DNA of 28,248 nt from a virus. This document shows positions 1 through 6,300 of this stretch, in pieces. The notes below the pieces were generated by a model. It saw only the letters and a list, made by a program, of their open reading frames with translations, did not search any database and was not told the origin of the DNA. Within the stretch, counting starts at the first letter, position 1; each line of letters begins with the position of its first letter. The translations under genes and the position numbers were made by a program. The stretch spans positions 1-28,248 of IMG/VR virus record IMGVR_UViG_3300044733_004998. The stretch is one strand, 5' to 3'.

Positions 1-84
1 AGGGCGAACTTCCTTAAGAACGACGCCACACTGGAAGAAATGCAGGCAATTCTTCGCTACATGGAGAGTCACCAGCCACGGTGA
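1..84 (+). CDS. C-terminal end of an unknown protein (partial)
   Basis: The first frame is open from base 1 to a TGA at 82-84 and gives 27 residues ending ESHQPR. The charged, Leu/Met-containing stretch looks like a helical C-terminus, and the next gene starts 16 bp later on the same strand. The 5' part lies outside the window, so no function can be assigned. It could be chance reading in an intergenic region, but its spacing to the next gene suits a real gene end. Confidence 0.45.
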   Translation, partial: RANFLKNDATLEEMQAILRYMESHQPR

Positions 85-100
85 CGAGTCCCCTTCTCTA

Positions 101-298
101 ATGCAGACCCTCGATCAACACAATCAGCAGGCGCTGGGCATGTTCCAGCTAAACACCCAGCCCCATCCCAACGGGATCGCTTGCCCTGAGTGCCAACAGG
201 AGCTGATGGACTCCAACCCATCAGTTTGCCTTACAAGTTGGCCACCGCAGTATGGGGTGCATTGCCCAAGCTGCAGCTACACCGGCACTCGTTACTAG
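101..298 (+). CDS. Small zinc-ribbon-like protein
   Basis: A 65-residue protein with two CxxC pairs (CPEC near residue 28 and CPSC near residue 55) separated by about 24 residues. This is the usual layout of a zinc ribbon that binds one zinc ion. There is no other domain, so it is probably a small nucleic-acid- or protein-binding accessory factor. It is the last gene before a strong terminator at 360-383, so it probably ends a transcription unit coming from outside the window. The family is not recognised. Confidence 0.6.
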   Translation: MQTLDQHNQQALGMFQLNTQPHPNGIACPECQQELMDSNPSVCLTSWPPQYGVHCPSCSYTGTRY

Positions 299-359
299 TC
301 TTTGACCCCTCTGGCTATCAGGATTGCCAATAAGCAAGCTTTATTAAGAATCCAGCTAC

Positions 360-383
360 GCCGGGCCGTTTGCCCGGCTTTTT
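360..383 (+). terminator. Rho-independent terminator upstream of integrase
   Basis: A perfect 7-bp stem GCCGGGC/GCCCGGC (360-366 and 372-378) with a CGTTT loop is followed directly by TTTTT at 379-383. It closes the unit ending with the zinc-ribbon gene and insulates the integrase gene at 421. Confidence 0.85.
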
Positions 384-420
384 ATTGCGTGCTATTATGC
401 TTAAGCTTATTTTTGGCATT

Positions 421-1275
421 ATGTCCATTACCCTTGTCGAAGCCTGGGAGCAGTTCGTCGCCGAACGCTCGATCGCGCTCTGCCCAACGAGCCTCACTTC
501 CGACTACAAGCAAACGACCAAGTGGCTCAACCGCTGTCCTGTACAAGATTTTGAACAGGGGCGGCAGATTTTGACCTGGGTGCTGCAGCAGCATCCAGTC
601 CTTTCAGGGCGTCGCGTCGCCATGTACGTACGCAGTCTTTACAGGTGGTCTGTGCAGGAAGACATCGCGATCCTGCCCCGTAACCCAGTCGCCAGCTTCC
701 GCATGCCGAAAAAGCCGCAGCGAGATGAAGACGTAATCGTAATTCCACGCGAAGAAGTTGGAATTCTGCTTGCAGCGCTTGAGGCCAAACTCACTTATCG
801 CGACGTGAATTGGGCGTTATATGCCGAATTTATGCTTCAAACCGCAATGCGCACAGGTGAAGTGCGTGCCATGAGATGGGACGACATCAAGGACAGTCGC
901 GTGCTTGTTCACTCGAATTACACGCTGACCCACGGCTTGAAGAACAGCACGAAAACCAACAAGCGCCGCTCGGTGCCACTCAACAAGAAATGCATTGAAA
1001 TTCTGGCGCAGGTCCCCAAGGAGAATGATTACGTCTTCCCTTGGGACAGGCTTGCATTTCAAAGCTTTTTTAGGCGACGTGCGGTGCAACTTCATCAAGC
1101 CGGCTTGGTGTCTCACGTTTATCGTCCATACGATGCTCGCCACACTGCAATCAGTCGCTGGCTAGAAGCTGGAATTCCGATCACGCAGATCGCAGCCTGG
1201 GCGGGTAACACTGCAAACATTATTTTCAAGCACTACGCCGGCACAACCAAGGAGTACGAAATGCCCGTGCTTTGA
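421..1275 (+). CDS. int: Tyrosine recombinase (phage integrase)
   Basis: A 284-residue tyrosine-family site-specific recombinase, which would integrate or excise the phage DNA at an att site. The N-terminal ~105 residues form the helical core-binding region. The catalytic domain shows Arg144 (TAMRTGE), a Lys in the hairpin TKTNKRRSVPL near 178-182, Arg240-His241 (YDARHT) and the nucleophile Tyr272 (FKHYAG). Two usual histidines are substituted: Tyr237 before DAR, and Asn263 in place of the His of the LGH box. Both substitutions occur in active relatives. ATG at 421 is chosen because upstream codons run back into the terminator. A second terminator follows the stop, so int is a unit of its own. 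No att core was identified. Confidence 0.9.
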   Translation: MSITLVEAWEQFVAERSIALCPTSLTSDYKQTTKWLNRCPVQDFEQGRQILTWVLQQHPVLSGRRVAMYVRSLYRWSVQEDIAILPRNPVASFRMPKKPQRDEDVIVIPREEVGILLAALEAKLTYRDVNWALYAEFMLQTAMRTGEVRAMRWDDIKDSRVLVHSNYTLTHGLKNSTKTNKRRSVPLNKKCIEILAQVPKENDYVFPWDRLAFQSFFRRRAVQLHQAGLVSHVYRPYDARHTAISRWLEAGIPITQIAAWAGNTANIIFKHYAGTTKEYEMPVL

Positions 1276-1298
1276 ATCGGTAATCCGCCGTGTCATTC

Positions 1299-1337
1299 AG
1301 TGGCGATACTGCTAAATTTGTTTTATCGCCACTTTTT
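1299..1337 (+). terminator. Rho-independent terminator after integrase
   Basis: A perfect 10-bp stem AGTGGCGATA/TATCGCCACT (1299-1308 and 1324-1333) with a 15-nt loop runs into TTTTT at 1333-1337. It lies 24 bp after the integrase stop and only 3 bp before the next start codon at 1341. Confidence 0.85.
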
Positions 1338-1340
1338 CTT

Positions 1341-1652
1341 ATGGCAACCACGTTTGAATGGCACGTCGCCAATATGGAGCACTACACCGCCGACGGCGTG
1401 GTATTTACGGTGCATTATACGATTGGCGCCAATGATGGCACCTACAGCAGCTCGGCGTATGGGTCTATTGGCCTTGAAAAGCCCGAGCCCGGCGACATGA
1501 TTCCCTATGCCGAACTGACTGAAGAGTTGGTGGTTGGCTGGGTGAAGCAACACTTCGGTGAAGAGAAAGTCGACGAAATCGAAGCCGCACTGCAGGCGCA
1601 GTTGGATCAACAGCATGCACCCACCACTGCACCTGGTCTGCCATGGGCGTGA
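1341..1652 (+). CDS. Conserved cyanophage-type small protein (DUF7936-like)
   Basis: A 103-residue protein beginning MATTFEWHVANMEHYT. It contains a beta-rich half (VVFTVHYTIGAND, SSSAYGS), the element IPYAELTEELVVGWV at about residues 54-68, and a C-terminal helix ending in PGLPWA. From memory, this pattern of an N-terminal W-x-V-A-N, a central YA-L-TEE and a terminal PW matches a small T4-/T7-like cyanophage family (DUF7936); the name is not verified. Start 1341 is preferred because an upstream start at 1290 would put the terminator hairpin inside the gene. The function is unknown. It heads the run of small genes leading to the endolysin. Confidence 0.75.
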   Translation: MATTFEWHVANMEHYTADGVVFTVHYTIGANDGTYSSSAYGSIGLEKPEPGDMIPYAELTEELVVGWVKQHFGEEKVDEIEAALQAQLDQQHAPTTAPGLPWA

Positions 1653-1750
1653 TCATCGCTGCTGCAACATCACTGCTAGCCATCGCCATCATTGGCATGA
1701 TGGTCTGGCAGTGGTGCCACACCTACGATTGGCAGGATCGCTATAAATAA
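1643..1750 (+). CDS. Very small membrane protein
   Basis: A 35-residue reading frame whose ATG overlaps the end of the previous gene by 10 nt. Residues 3-23 (VIIAAATS through MMVW) form one hydrophobic segment, followed by a short polar tail rich in Trp, Tyr and His. One membrane span with a small soluble tail, located upstream of an endolysin, fits a holin-like or lysis-accessory peptide. There is no motif to prove that. It is shorter than most gene callers accept, but it is tightly embedded between neighbours on the same strand. Confidence 0.6.
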   Translation: MGVIIAAATSLLAIAIIGMMVWQWCHTYDWQDRYK

Positions 1751-1752
1751 TT

Positions 1753-1887
1753 ATGGCAGTCAAAAGCAAAACCGGCACCGGTCGCGTCGAGCATCAAGCC
1801 AGCAAGCCCAAGTTGACACGCCAAGGAAATGGCAAACGGTCTAAGCCACGCGGCACGCGAAAGCTTCTGCGTGGACAGGGTCGCTAA
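1753..1887 (+). CDS. Small highly basic protein
   Basis: A 44-residue protein starting 2 bp after the preceding stop. It is rich in Lys, Arg and Gly (KSKTGTGRVEH at the start, TRKLLRGQGR at the end) and has no hydrophobic segment. I recall near-identical small basic proteins in marine cyanophages next to lysis or structural genes, but not with a function. The composition suggests nucleic-acid binding or disorder. The packed spacing and lack of other coding content support a real gene. Confidence 0.65.
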   Translation: MAVKSKTGTGRVEHQASKPKLTRQGNGKRSKPRGTRKLLRGQGR

Positions 1888-1911
1888 GCTATATCCGTAG
1901 CCAATGCTGCC

Positions 1912-2163
1912 ATGATCGAAGTCATAGCCGCAGTGGCCGGCGCAAGCATCTCGGTAGCGGCGATGGGCGCGATGGGATTTAGCCGTAAATCAGACGAAGC
2001 TCGTGATGCGGTTATTCGCCTCACGAGTGCCGTTGAACATATTGCAACACAATTAGAGGTATTGCATTCGGATATTAAGGAAGATAGAAAGGAATTTTTT
2101 TCTCGCCTTAATACCGTTGAGCAAAGGGTCTCTAAGCTGGAAGTACGTCCACCATCCTGTTGA
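1912..2163 (+). CDS. Small membrane protein with C-terminal coiled coil
   Basis: An 83-residue protein. Residues 1-23 form a small-residue-rich hydrophobic segment (VIAAVAGASISVAAMGAMGF), followed by a long charged helix with heptad-like spacing of Leu, Ile and Val (residues 33-77). One membrane anchor plus a coiled coil is typical of small phage envelope or lysis-accessory proteins, such as inner-membrane spanin-like or holin-associated proteins. There is no lipobox. It lies among other small genes upstream of the endolysin. Confidence 0.65.
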   Translation: MIEVIAAVAGASISVAAMGAMGFSRKSDEARDAVIRLTSAVEHIATQLEVLHSDIKEDRKEFFSRLNTVEQRVSKLEVRPPSC

Positions 2164-2166
2164 CCA

Positions 2167-2307
2167 ATGGACTTTATTCATCATCCAGCATTTTGGATTT
2201 GCGTCGCGGCTGCCTCTGAGCTGATTGCATTGTCGCCGCTTAAAGACAACAGCATCATCCAACTGGTCTTTCACGCCCTGCGCGCACTGAAAGGAAAAAA
2301 GCTCTGA
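2167..2307 (+). CDS. Small hydrophobic protein in the lysis cluster
   Basis: A 46-residue frame beginning MDFIHHPAFW. It has a hydrophobic centre (WICVAAASELIALSPL, residues 10-25) and a basic C-terminus (ALKGKKL). It starts 3 bp after the previous stop and its TGA overlaps the apparent start of the next gene. The pattern of a His/Trp head, a hydrophobic helix and a Lys-rich tail recalls small cyanophage proteins near lysozyme genes, from memory only. A membrane-associated role is likely, but a holin function is not shown. Confidence 0.6.
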   Translation: MDFIHHPAFWICVAAASELIALSPLKDNSIIQLVFHALRALKGKKL

Positions 2308-2564
2308 TCAGCTTCGGCAAGCCCGGTTGGCAGCGTCGTTTAGAGCAGGCCATCAGGCAATGGTGGTTTGAGCTGACGTTGCCGGCCAAGCTGGATCAAG
2401 CCGAAGCGGAGTGGCACGCAACGCAACCTGCTGAGCCCGAGCCTGTCATCGTGCATCACGCCATCGACGACGAGCTACAAACCGGTGATAGCCGCCTCCT
2501 CGGTGGCGCAATGAGCATTCACGCCCCTTGGACTGATGACGCAAAACAAGATCCGCCTGATTGA
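2304..2564 (+). CDS. Conserved small protein with probable CTG start
   Basis: The frame is open from 2304 to the TGA at 2562-2564. It begins ISFGKPGWQRRLEQ, then QWWFELTLPAKL, and ends with the acidic, Pro-containing LLGGAMSIHAPW region. There is no ATG, GTG or TTG before a TTG at 2379, which would remove the well-formed N-terminal 25 residues. The likely start is CTG at 2304, which forms a 4-nt CTGA overlap with the preceding stop just like the ATGA overlaps elsewhere here. With that start the product is 86 residues. It overlaps the endolysin start by 29 nt. Function unknown. Confidence 0.6.
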   Translation: MISFGKPGWQRRLEQAIRQWWFELTLPAKLDQAEAEWHATQPAEPEPVIVHHAIDDELQTGDSRLLGGAMSIHAPWTDDAKQDPPD

Positions 2565-3621
2565 TCTGTTCAAATATTACAAGCAATTGCCGCATCAATC
2601 TGCGGCGTTGGCTGAGCTTGAGGAGACCATCAATAAGGCCAACCCCCATATTCTCGGTCGCGACCAAGGCTGGTTCAAAACCTGGAGTCAAGGCGGCAAG
2701 CAAGGCGATTATGCCGCTGCATTCAAGCTGATCAAAGAATTCGAGGGCTGTCACCTCACCGCATACCCTGACCCGTTGTCCGGCGCGGAGCCGTACACGA
2801 TCGGTTACGGCACCACGCGCTACCCCGGCGGCAGGTCGGTTCAGCGTGGCGACAAGATCACCGTGATCGAGGCCGATATGTTTATGCGGACCGAGGTTGA
2901 TCAGATCGCAGAAAAACTTGCTCGCACTGTGCCGCACTGGGACCAGATGACAGATGGGCAGCAATCTGGCCTGGTCGACTTCGCGTATAACCTCGGCAGC
3001 GGCTTCTATGGCTCGGCTGGCTTCGAAACCATCAGCAAGCGCCTGCGCGAACAAGATTGGAATGCGGTGCCGGCTGCACTTGAGCTTTATCGCAATCCAG
3101 GCACCAATGTGGAAGCGGGCCTACTGCGTCGGCGTCGCGCCGAAGGGGCGTTATGGCGTGAAAGTCTGCCGAAACAACCCGAGATTCAGCAAGATCCTGC
3201 AAAGCTGACACCGAAATCGCCGTTTAGTGCTCGGTTGACGCCGCACATCCGCTTGGGGGAATTTGCGCTAGATCAAGAGGCAAGGCGGTTTGTAGCGCAG
3301 CATCAAGTGGATACAGCAGCAGAACTAGCGGCTTTTCTTGAGCGTGCGCGCTCGGCATTCGGCGGCAAACCAGTGATCATCACTTCAGGCTTCAGGCCGC
3401 CCGCGATCAACAAATCGGTGGGGGGCGCTTCCGGCAGTGAGCACCTGTTTAACGCGCCCGGCGTAGGAGCGGTTGACTGGTACCTAGAAGGAGTGGATAT
3501 TTACAAACTGCAAGAATGGTGCGTGCGCGAATGGCCCTATAGCACCGGCCTTGGCGCGCCTAAAAAATTTATTCACACTGGAATTCGCGCAGGACGTCCT
3601 AGGCTGACTTGGCCCTACTGA
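2536..3621 (+). CDS. Two-domain endolysin: GH24 lysozyme plus M15-type peptidase
   Basis: A 361-residue protein. After a 55-residue N-terminal extension, residues 60-208 form a T4-type GH24 muramidase. The catalytic triad is visible as Glu70 (EFEG), Asp79 (YPDP) and Thr88 (YTIGYG), and it would cleave the glycan strands. Residues 235-361 resemble the M15 D-Ala-D-Ala peptidase / YcbK-like fold. Candidate zinc ligands are His303 (SEHLF), Asp314 (VDWY) and His347 (FIHTG), with the family's SGFRPP turn at 284-289. The protein would therefore cut both sugar and peptide bonds of peptidoglycan. There is no signal peptide, so export would need a holin. The small membrane proteins just upstream are the obvious partners. 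Confidence 0.88.
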   Translation: MTQNKIRLIDLFKYYKQLPHQSAALAELEETINKANPHILGRDQGWFKTWSQGGKQGDYAAAFKLIKEFEGCHLTAYPDPLSGAEPYTIGYGTTRYPGGRSVQRGDKITVIEADMFMRTEVDQIAEKLARTVPHWDQMTDGQQSGLVDFAYNLGSGFYGSAGFETISKRLREQDWNAVPAALELYRNPGTNVEAGLLRRRRAEGALWRESLPKQPEIQQDPAKLTPKSPFSARLTPHIRLGEFALDQEARRFVAQHQVDTAAELAAFLERARSAFGGKPVIITSGFRPPAINKSVGGASGSEHLFNAPGVGAVDWYLEGVDIYKLQEWCVREWPYSTGLGAPKKFIHTGIRAGRPRLTWPY

Positions 3622-3627
3622 ATCTGA

Positions 3628-4146
3628 ATGATTCTCCACGACACCGAAATCCTGCGCCTCATCAAAGAGGAGCGGATGATCGAGCCGTTTGAGCCTGAAC
3701 TGCTAAACCCCGCGTCGCTTGACCTCAGGCTTGGTGACAACATCATGGTGGAAGTGGAGCACACGCCAGAGCTGCAGCTTCAGTCGATTGCCCACTGCAG
3801 CGCTGAGAATCCTTACTGGCTAGCACCCGGTGAATTTGTGTTAGCGGAGACACGCGAAACGTTCAACATGCCTAACGATGTGTGCGGAATGTTTTGCCTT
3901 AAATCTAGTCGTGCGCGCGAAGGTTACGAGCACAGCCACGCAGGGTTTGCAGATTGCAATTGGGCCGGAAGTAAGTTGACTTTAGAGTTGACTAATGCCC
4001 GCCGTTTTCACTCTCTTCCGTTATATTCTGGATTAAAAATTGGTCAGATGGTTTTTGTCATAACCGCTGGCATCCCCGATATTGACTACGCAAAAGTAGG
4101 ACACTACAACAATCAGCCACGTGTGATGCCAAGCTGGGAGCAGTAG
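3628..4146 (+). CDS. dcd: dCTP deaminase / dUTPase family protein
   Basis: A 172-residue trimeric-dUTPase-fold protein that converts dCTP to dUTP, giving precursors for dTMP synthesis. The Dcd signature residues are present: NPASLDLRLGD (27-37), KSSRAREG with Ser94 and Arg97, LTLELTN with the catalytic Glu120, and the LKIGQMVF strand near 136-143. The length suits phage Dcd proteins. It starts 6 bp after the endolysin stop and so is probably co-transcribed with the lysis genes. Its product would feed the dUMP-using ThyX encoded at 6498-7133. A dUTP-hydrolysing or bifunctional activity cannot be excluded. Confidence 0.82.
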   Translation: MILHDTEILRLIKEERMIEPFEPELLNPASLDLRLGDNIMVEVEHTPELQLQSIAHCSAENPYWLAPGEFVLAETRETFNMPNDVCGMFCLKSSRAREGYEHSHAGFADCNWAGSKLTLELTNARRFHSLPLYSGLKIGQMVFVITAGIPDIDYAKVGHYNNQPRVMPSWEQ

Positions 4147-4163
4147 TACTAGCTACCGTAGAA

Positions 4164-4179
4164 GCGAGTCTGGACTCGC
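4164..4179 (+). promoter_or_regulatory. Hairpin just before an HNH start codon
   Basis: The inverted repeat GCGAGTC/GACTCGC (4164-4170 and 4173-4179) ends 3 bp before the ATG at 4183. The spacer is 2 nt, so about 6 bp would pair around a 4-nt loop. There is no U-run, so it is not a terminator. Its position would block ribosome access, as is known for the I-TevI homing endonuclease message of T4. A regulatory role here is inference. Confidence 0.5.
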
Positions 4180-4182
4180 CTC

Positions 4183-4548
4183 ATGATGCACCAGATCGAT
4201 GGCGTCGAACTGGTCAGCAAAAAGGTCACAAAACAACGATTTCGCGCTTCAATTTTTGACGCTTGGCATGGTTGCTGCGCATATTGCGGTCGTCACGCCA
4301 CCACAATCGATCACGTCAAACCAAAAGCGAAAGGCGGGCTCACGGTTCCTGAGAACTGCGTGCCCGCTTGTCTTTCTTGTAATGCGTCTAAAGGTCACAT
4401 GTCACTGTGGACGTGGTGGACAATGCAGCACCATTGGAGCTGGCATCGCGCGCAACAGGTTTACGAGTGGATCACTGGCATCGGTTGCCCTTTAAGTGTT
4501 CAATATAAATTTGCGCCTGCCATAGATCATTGGCATAGCGACAGATAG
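4183..4548 (+). CDS. HNH endonuclease (copy 1)
   Basis: A 121-residue HNH nuclease. It shows structural zinc cysteines Cys32 and Cys35 (CAYCG) and Cys63 and Cys66 (CLSCN), catalytic Asp43-His44 (TIDHVKPKAKGG), Asn58 and Asn67/Lys70. After the core comes a Trp/His-rich helix (WTWWTMQHHWSWH). It is closely similar in motif order to the HNH protein at 16083-16379. A stand-alone HNH gene between metabolism genes is typical of a free-standing homing endonuclease, though a nicking or packaging role is possible. Its last 77 nt overlap the convergent gene on the other strand. A hairpin precedes its start. Confidence 0.85.
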   Translation: MMHQIDGVELVSKKVTKQRFRASIFDAWHGCCAYCGRHATTIDHVKPKAKGGLTVPENCVPACLSCNASKGHMSLWTWWTMQHHWSWHRAQQVYEWITGIGCPLSVQYKFAPAIDHWHSDR

Positions 4549-4675
4549 CGCCACCTGGCATGCAAGCTGCATAGCGCACTTCACCGATGCCAGGCTCTTC
4601 GCCAATTTCGATGTAAAAGCCTTCGCCGCAGTCAATTGCCCCCGTAGGCACTGCAGTCTCTTGCGAATCGGCCAC
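4472..4675 (-). CDS. Small hypothetical protein
   Basis: A 67-residue frame at the 3' end of the long leftward operon. GTG at 4675 would overlap the upstream gene by 44 nt; an internal GTG at 4651 would reduce this to 20 nt. The middle part (GEGFYIEIGEEPGIGEVRYAACMPGG) looks like beta strands, followed by an amphipathic helix. No family is recognised. Its 3' end overlaps the HNH gene tail-to-tail, so one of the two genes may end in dispensable sequence. Confidence 0.5.
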   Translation of the reverse strand: MADSQETAVPTGAIDCGEGFYIEIGEEPGIGEVRYAACMPGGAICRYANDLWQAQIYIEHLKGNRCQ

Positions 4676-4937
4676 CGGATGCTCTCCCTTCTGGAAACCC
4701 TAAATCACATTTTGCCGCAACTGCCTTCCAGTGGATGCATTGCTGACAATATGGATGACTGTCGTCAATCGCACGAGCGTCGGCGTAAAGCTGCTCGGCT
4801 TCTGGTACGGCTGCCTCAAGAGTGGTGGCACTCAGTGGCAGGTCAAGCTTGCCCTTTTTTGTCTTAATGCGAACCCGCCAGCCGGGTGGCGCCTCGAAAA
4901 GCACCATCCGACCAGCGTGGTAGCGCAGACTTGCCAT
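4632..4937 (-). CDS. Small protein with C-terminal Cys cluster
   Basis: A 101-residue protein with ATG at 4937, 2 bp after the dNMP kinase stop. The N-terminal half is a basic beta-rich segment (GWRVRIKTKKGKLDLPL). The C-terminal part has the pattern CQQCIHWK, C-D-L-G-F-P-E-G, then FARDC. The same C-x2-C-x-HW / C-x-LG-x-PEG / ARDC signature occurs in the protein at 6013-6300, so the two share a small metal-binding module. Function unknown. It may be a protein-binding or DNA-binding zinc module found in cyanophage accessory genes. Confidence 0.6.
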   Translation of the reverse strand: MASLRYHAGRMVLFEAPPGWRVRIKTKKGKLDLPLSATTLEAAVPEAEQLYADARAIDDSHPYCQQCIHWKAVAAKCDLGFPEGRASGGRFARDCSAYGGN

Positions 4938-4939
4938 TC

Positions 4940-5476
4940 CTACACGGGTATTTCCCGGAGTTTAGAGATCAAGTCATCAATTGTCCCATCATTTGTGATA
5001 AAGCGATCAAAACCGTCGTAGCCATCAAGACTGCCCTCGCTGGCATGACCGTGTTCGCGCGGCACGCCAGGCCGCTCGATGTGCCACATTTCGCCGCCAA
5101 GCAGTTTGACCATTGCGGCTTCGTTGGGAAAGCGCACGTCATCAGCGACTACGGCGTCGTACCGCTGAGCGCGACCTTTCCAGCAGCGCACCCAGATTTC
5201 AGGGTGAATGCACTGCCGGCCCCATTCAGTGCCGAGCGTTTGCAGCATATGCCGCACGCTGACACCAGCGTCGCCGACGACCACCTGCTTGGCTTGATGG
5301 ACAAGATAATTCGCGCCATGCTTGTCGTAGCCGAGTGATTCCAGCATGGGAATCAGCATTAGCTTGAGAGTCTCGGCAAATGGCACGATCACGTAACCGC
5401 GCTTTTCAAGGTCAAGCGCAACAGTTGACTTGCCCGACTGCGGTGCCGGGCTGTAAAGGCCAATAATCTTTTGCAT
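4940..5476 (-). CDS. Deoxynucleoside monophosphate kinase
   Basis: A 178-residue P-loop kinase resembling T4 gp1-type dNMP kinases, which phosphorylate dNMPs to dNDPs for phage DNA synthesis. The phosphate-binding loop is at residues 6-18 (GLYSPAPQSGKST, Lys16). The family element VVADDVRFPNEA (109-120) carries Asp112, Asp113 and Arg115. RHMLQTLGTEWGR (75-87) matches the substrate-site helix of phage dNMP kinases. It starts with an ATG that shares one base with the upstream TAA, which suggests translational coupling. It works in the same pathway as Dcd (3628) and ThyX (6498). Confidence 0.82.
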   Translation of the reverse strand: MQKIIGLYSPAPQSGKSTVALDLEKRGYVIVPFAETLKLMLIPMLESLGYDKHGANYLVHQAKQVVVGDAGVSVRHMLQTLGTEWGRQCIHPEIWVRCWKGRAQRYDAVVADDVRFPNEAAMVKLLGGEMWHIERPGVPREHGHASEGSLDGYDGFDRFITNDGTIDDLISKLREIPV

Positions 5477-5715
5477 TAAAGAGTTCCAGTTGTGATGTGA
5501 CCAGCCCGCATGATTTCAGCGGTATCGGACTTGAACCGCTCCCACAGGCCGGTATAAGTCCCGCGCAAACCAGGCTCTTCGTTGTCGCGATCGTACAGGT
5601 CGTACAGATAATCCATGAAATCGGCCTTACCGGTCTCGATCTGCCATGGCTGCAGCGGTTCGCAAAGCTTCTCGGCGGTCAGAGACTGGCACGCCCCAAT
5701 GAACGACTTTTCCAT
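5476..5715 (-). CDS. Hypothetical protein upstream of dNMP kinase
   Basis: With ATG 5715 the product has 79 residues; a GTG at 5748 would add 11. It is acidic and aromatic-rich (FMDYLYDLYDRDNEEPG) with probable helices and no recognised motif. Its TAA overlaps the kinase ATG by one base, so it is almost certainly in the same operon and coupled to the kinase. The upstream GTG lies on a 10-bp palindrome, GTGTCGACAC (5739-5748), which is one reason to prefer the ATG. Confidence 0.55.
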   Translation of the reverse strand: MEKSFIGACQSLTAEKLCEPLQPWQIETGKADFMDYLYDLYDRDNEEPGLRGTYTGLWERFKSDTAEIMRAGHITTGTL

Positions 5716-5806
5716 CGAAAAACCAAGGTTTGAAATACGTGTCGACACCCCACGTCAGTGGATGAGCGCCGAATGATCCGACGCCTGCGCTGGGCAGGTA
5801 CATGCC

Positions 5807-6034
5807 CTAGCGATCGGCATCAGGCAAATGGTAAAGCCGCTCAAGCTGCATCGAAGCAGGCTCAGGGATGTCTTCATCTTCGACCGCGACCGCCCAGCAG
5901 TCAGAGGGATCGGAAATCGTCCACGTCACGGGAGAACCGTGCTCCTTGACAATAATTGCCCCAATACGAGGTGAGCGAACAATCCAACGGATAATGATCG
6001 CCTCGATGGGATTCAAGAAAGGGTGGCCTCGCAT
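5807..6034 (-). CDS. Hypothetical protein
   Basis: A 75-residue frame with ATG at 6034 that overlaps the end of the upstream gene by 22 nt. It contains a hydrophobic, basic strand-rich stretch (AIIIRWIVRSPRIGAIIVKEHG) followed by an acidic C-terminal half (VAVEDEDIPEP). No family is recognised. The codon quality and operon position suit a real gene. A gap of about 90 bp with no clear gene separates it from the next one. Confidence 0.5.
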   Translation of the reverse strand: MRGHPFLNPIEAIIIRWIVRSPRIGAIIVKEHGSPVTWTISDPSDCWAVAVEDEDIPEPASMQLERLYHLPDADR

Positions 6035-6300
6035 AATTCGTTTTGAAGTAAAAGTACAGAGCAGTCACGGGCATATTCTGACCCGCCTTCTGGCAGGCCG
6101 AGGCCGCAACGACCGATCCAGTGCAAGCATGCCGCACATGGACCGCCATTATGCGCAGGCTTATATTTCTGTAACCGACCCTTCAGGGTCGCTTCAGCTT
6201 TGCCTGCATCGGTCTTCTTGTAACAAGCCGGGCATTGCAGCAAACTGGTGGTCATGCGATTACAGGTAATGCATGGCCTTGCATTTTTAGGGGCTGCCAT
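6013..6300 (-). CDS. Small protein with two Cys-rich modules
   Basis: With ATG 6300 the product has 95 residues. The first module has CITC and CPAC pairs (residues 10-13 and 23-26). The second is CAACLHW, C-G-L-G-L-P-E-G, then ARDC, the same signature as in the protein encoded at 4632-4937. It is probably a small zinc-binding protein, with function unknown. The start was chosen at ATG 6300 because it gives a modest 14-nt overlap with the NrdR-like gene; an upstream extension would run through that gene in another frame. Confidence 0.6.
   Translation of the reverse strand: MAAPKNARPCITCNRMTTSLLQCPACYKKTDAGKAEATLKGRLQKYKPAHNGGPCAACLHWIGRCGLGLPEGGSEYARDCSVLLLQNELCEATLS

Noticed and set aside
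370-420. Integrase starting at 370
   Set aside because: That start lies inside the terminator stem and gives an N-terminus unlike the family. ATG 421 leads straight into the core-binding domain.
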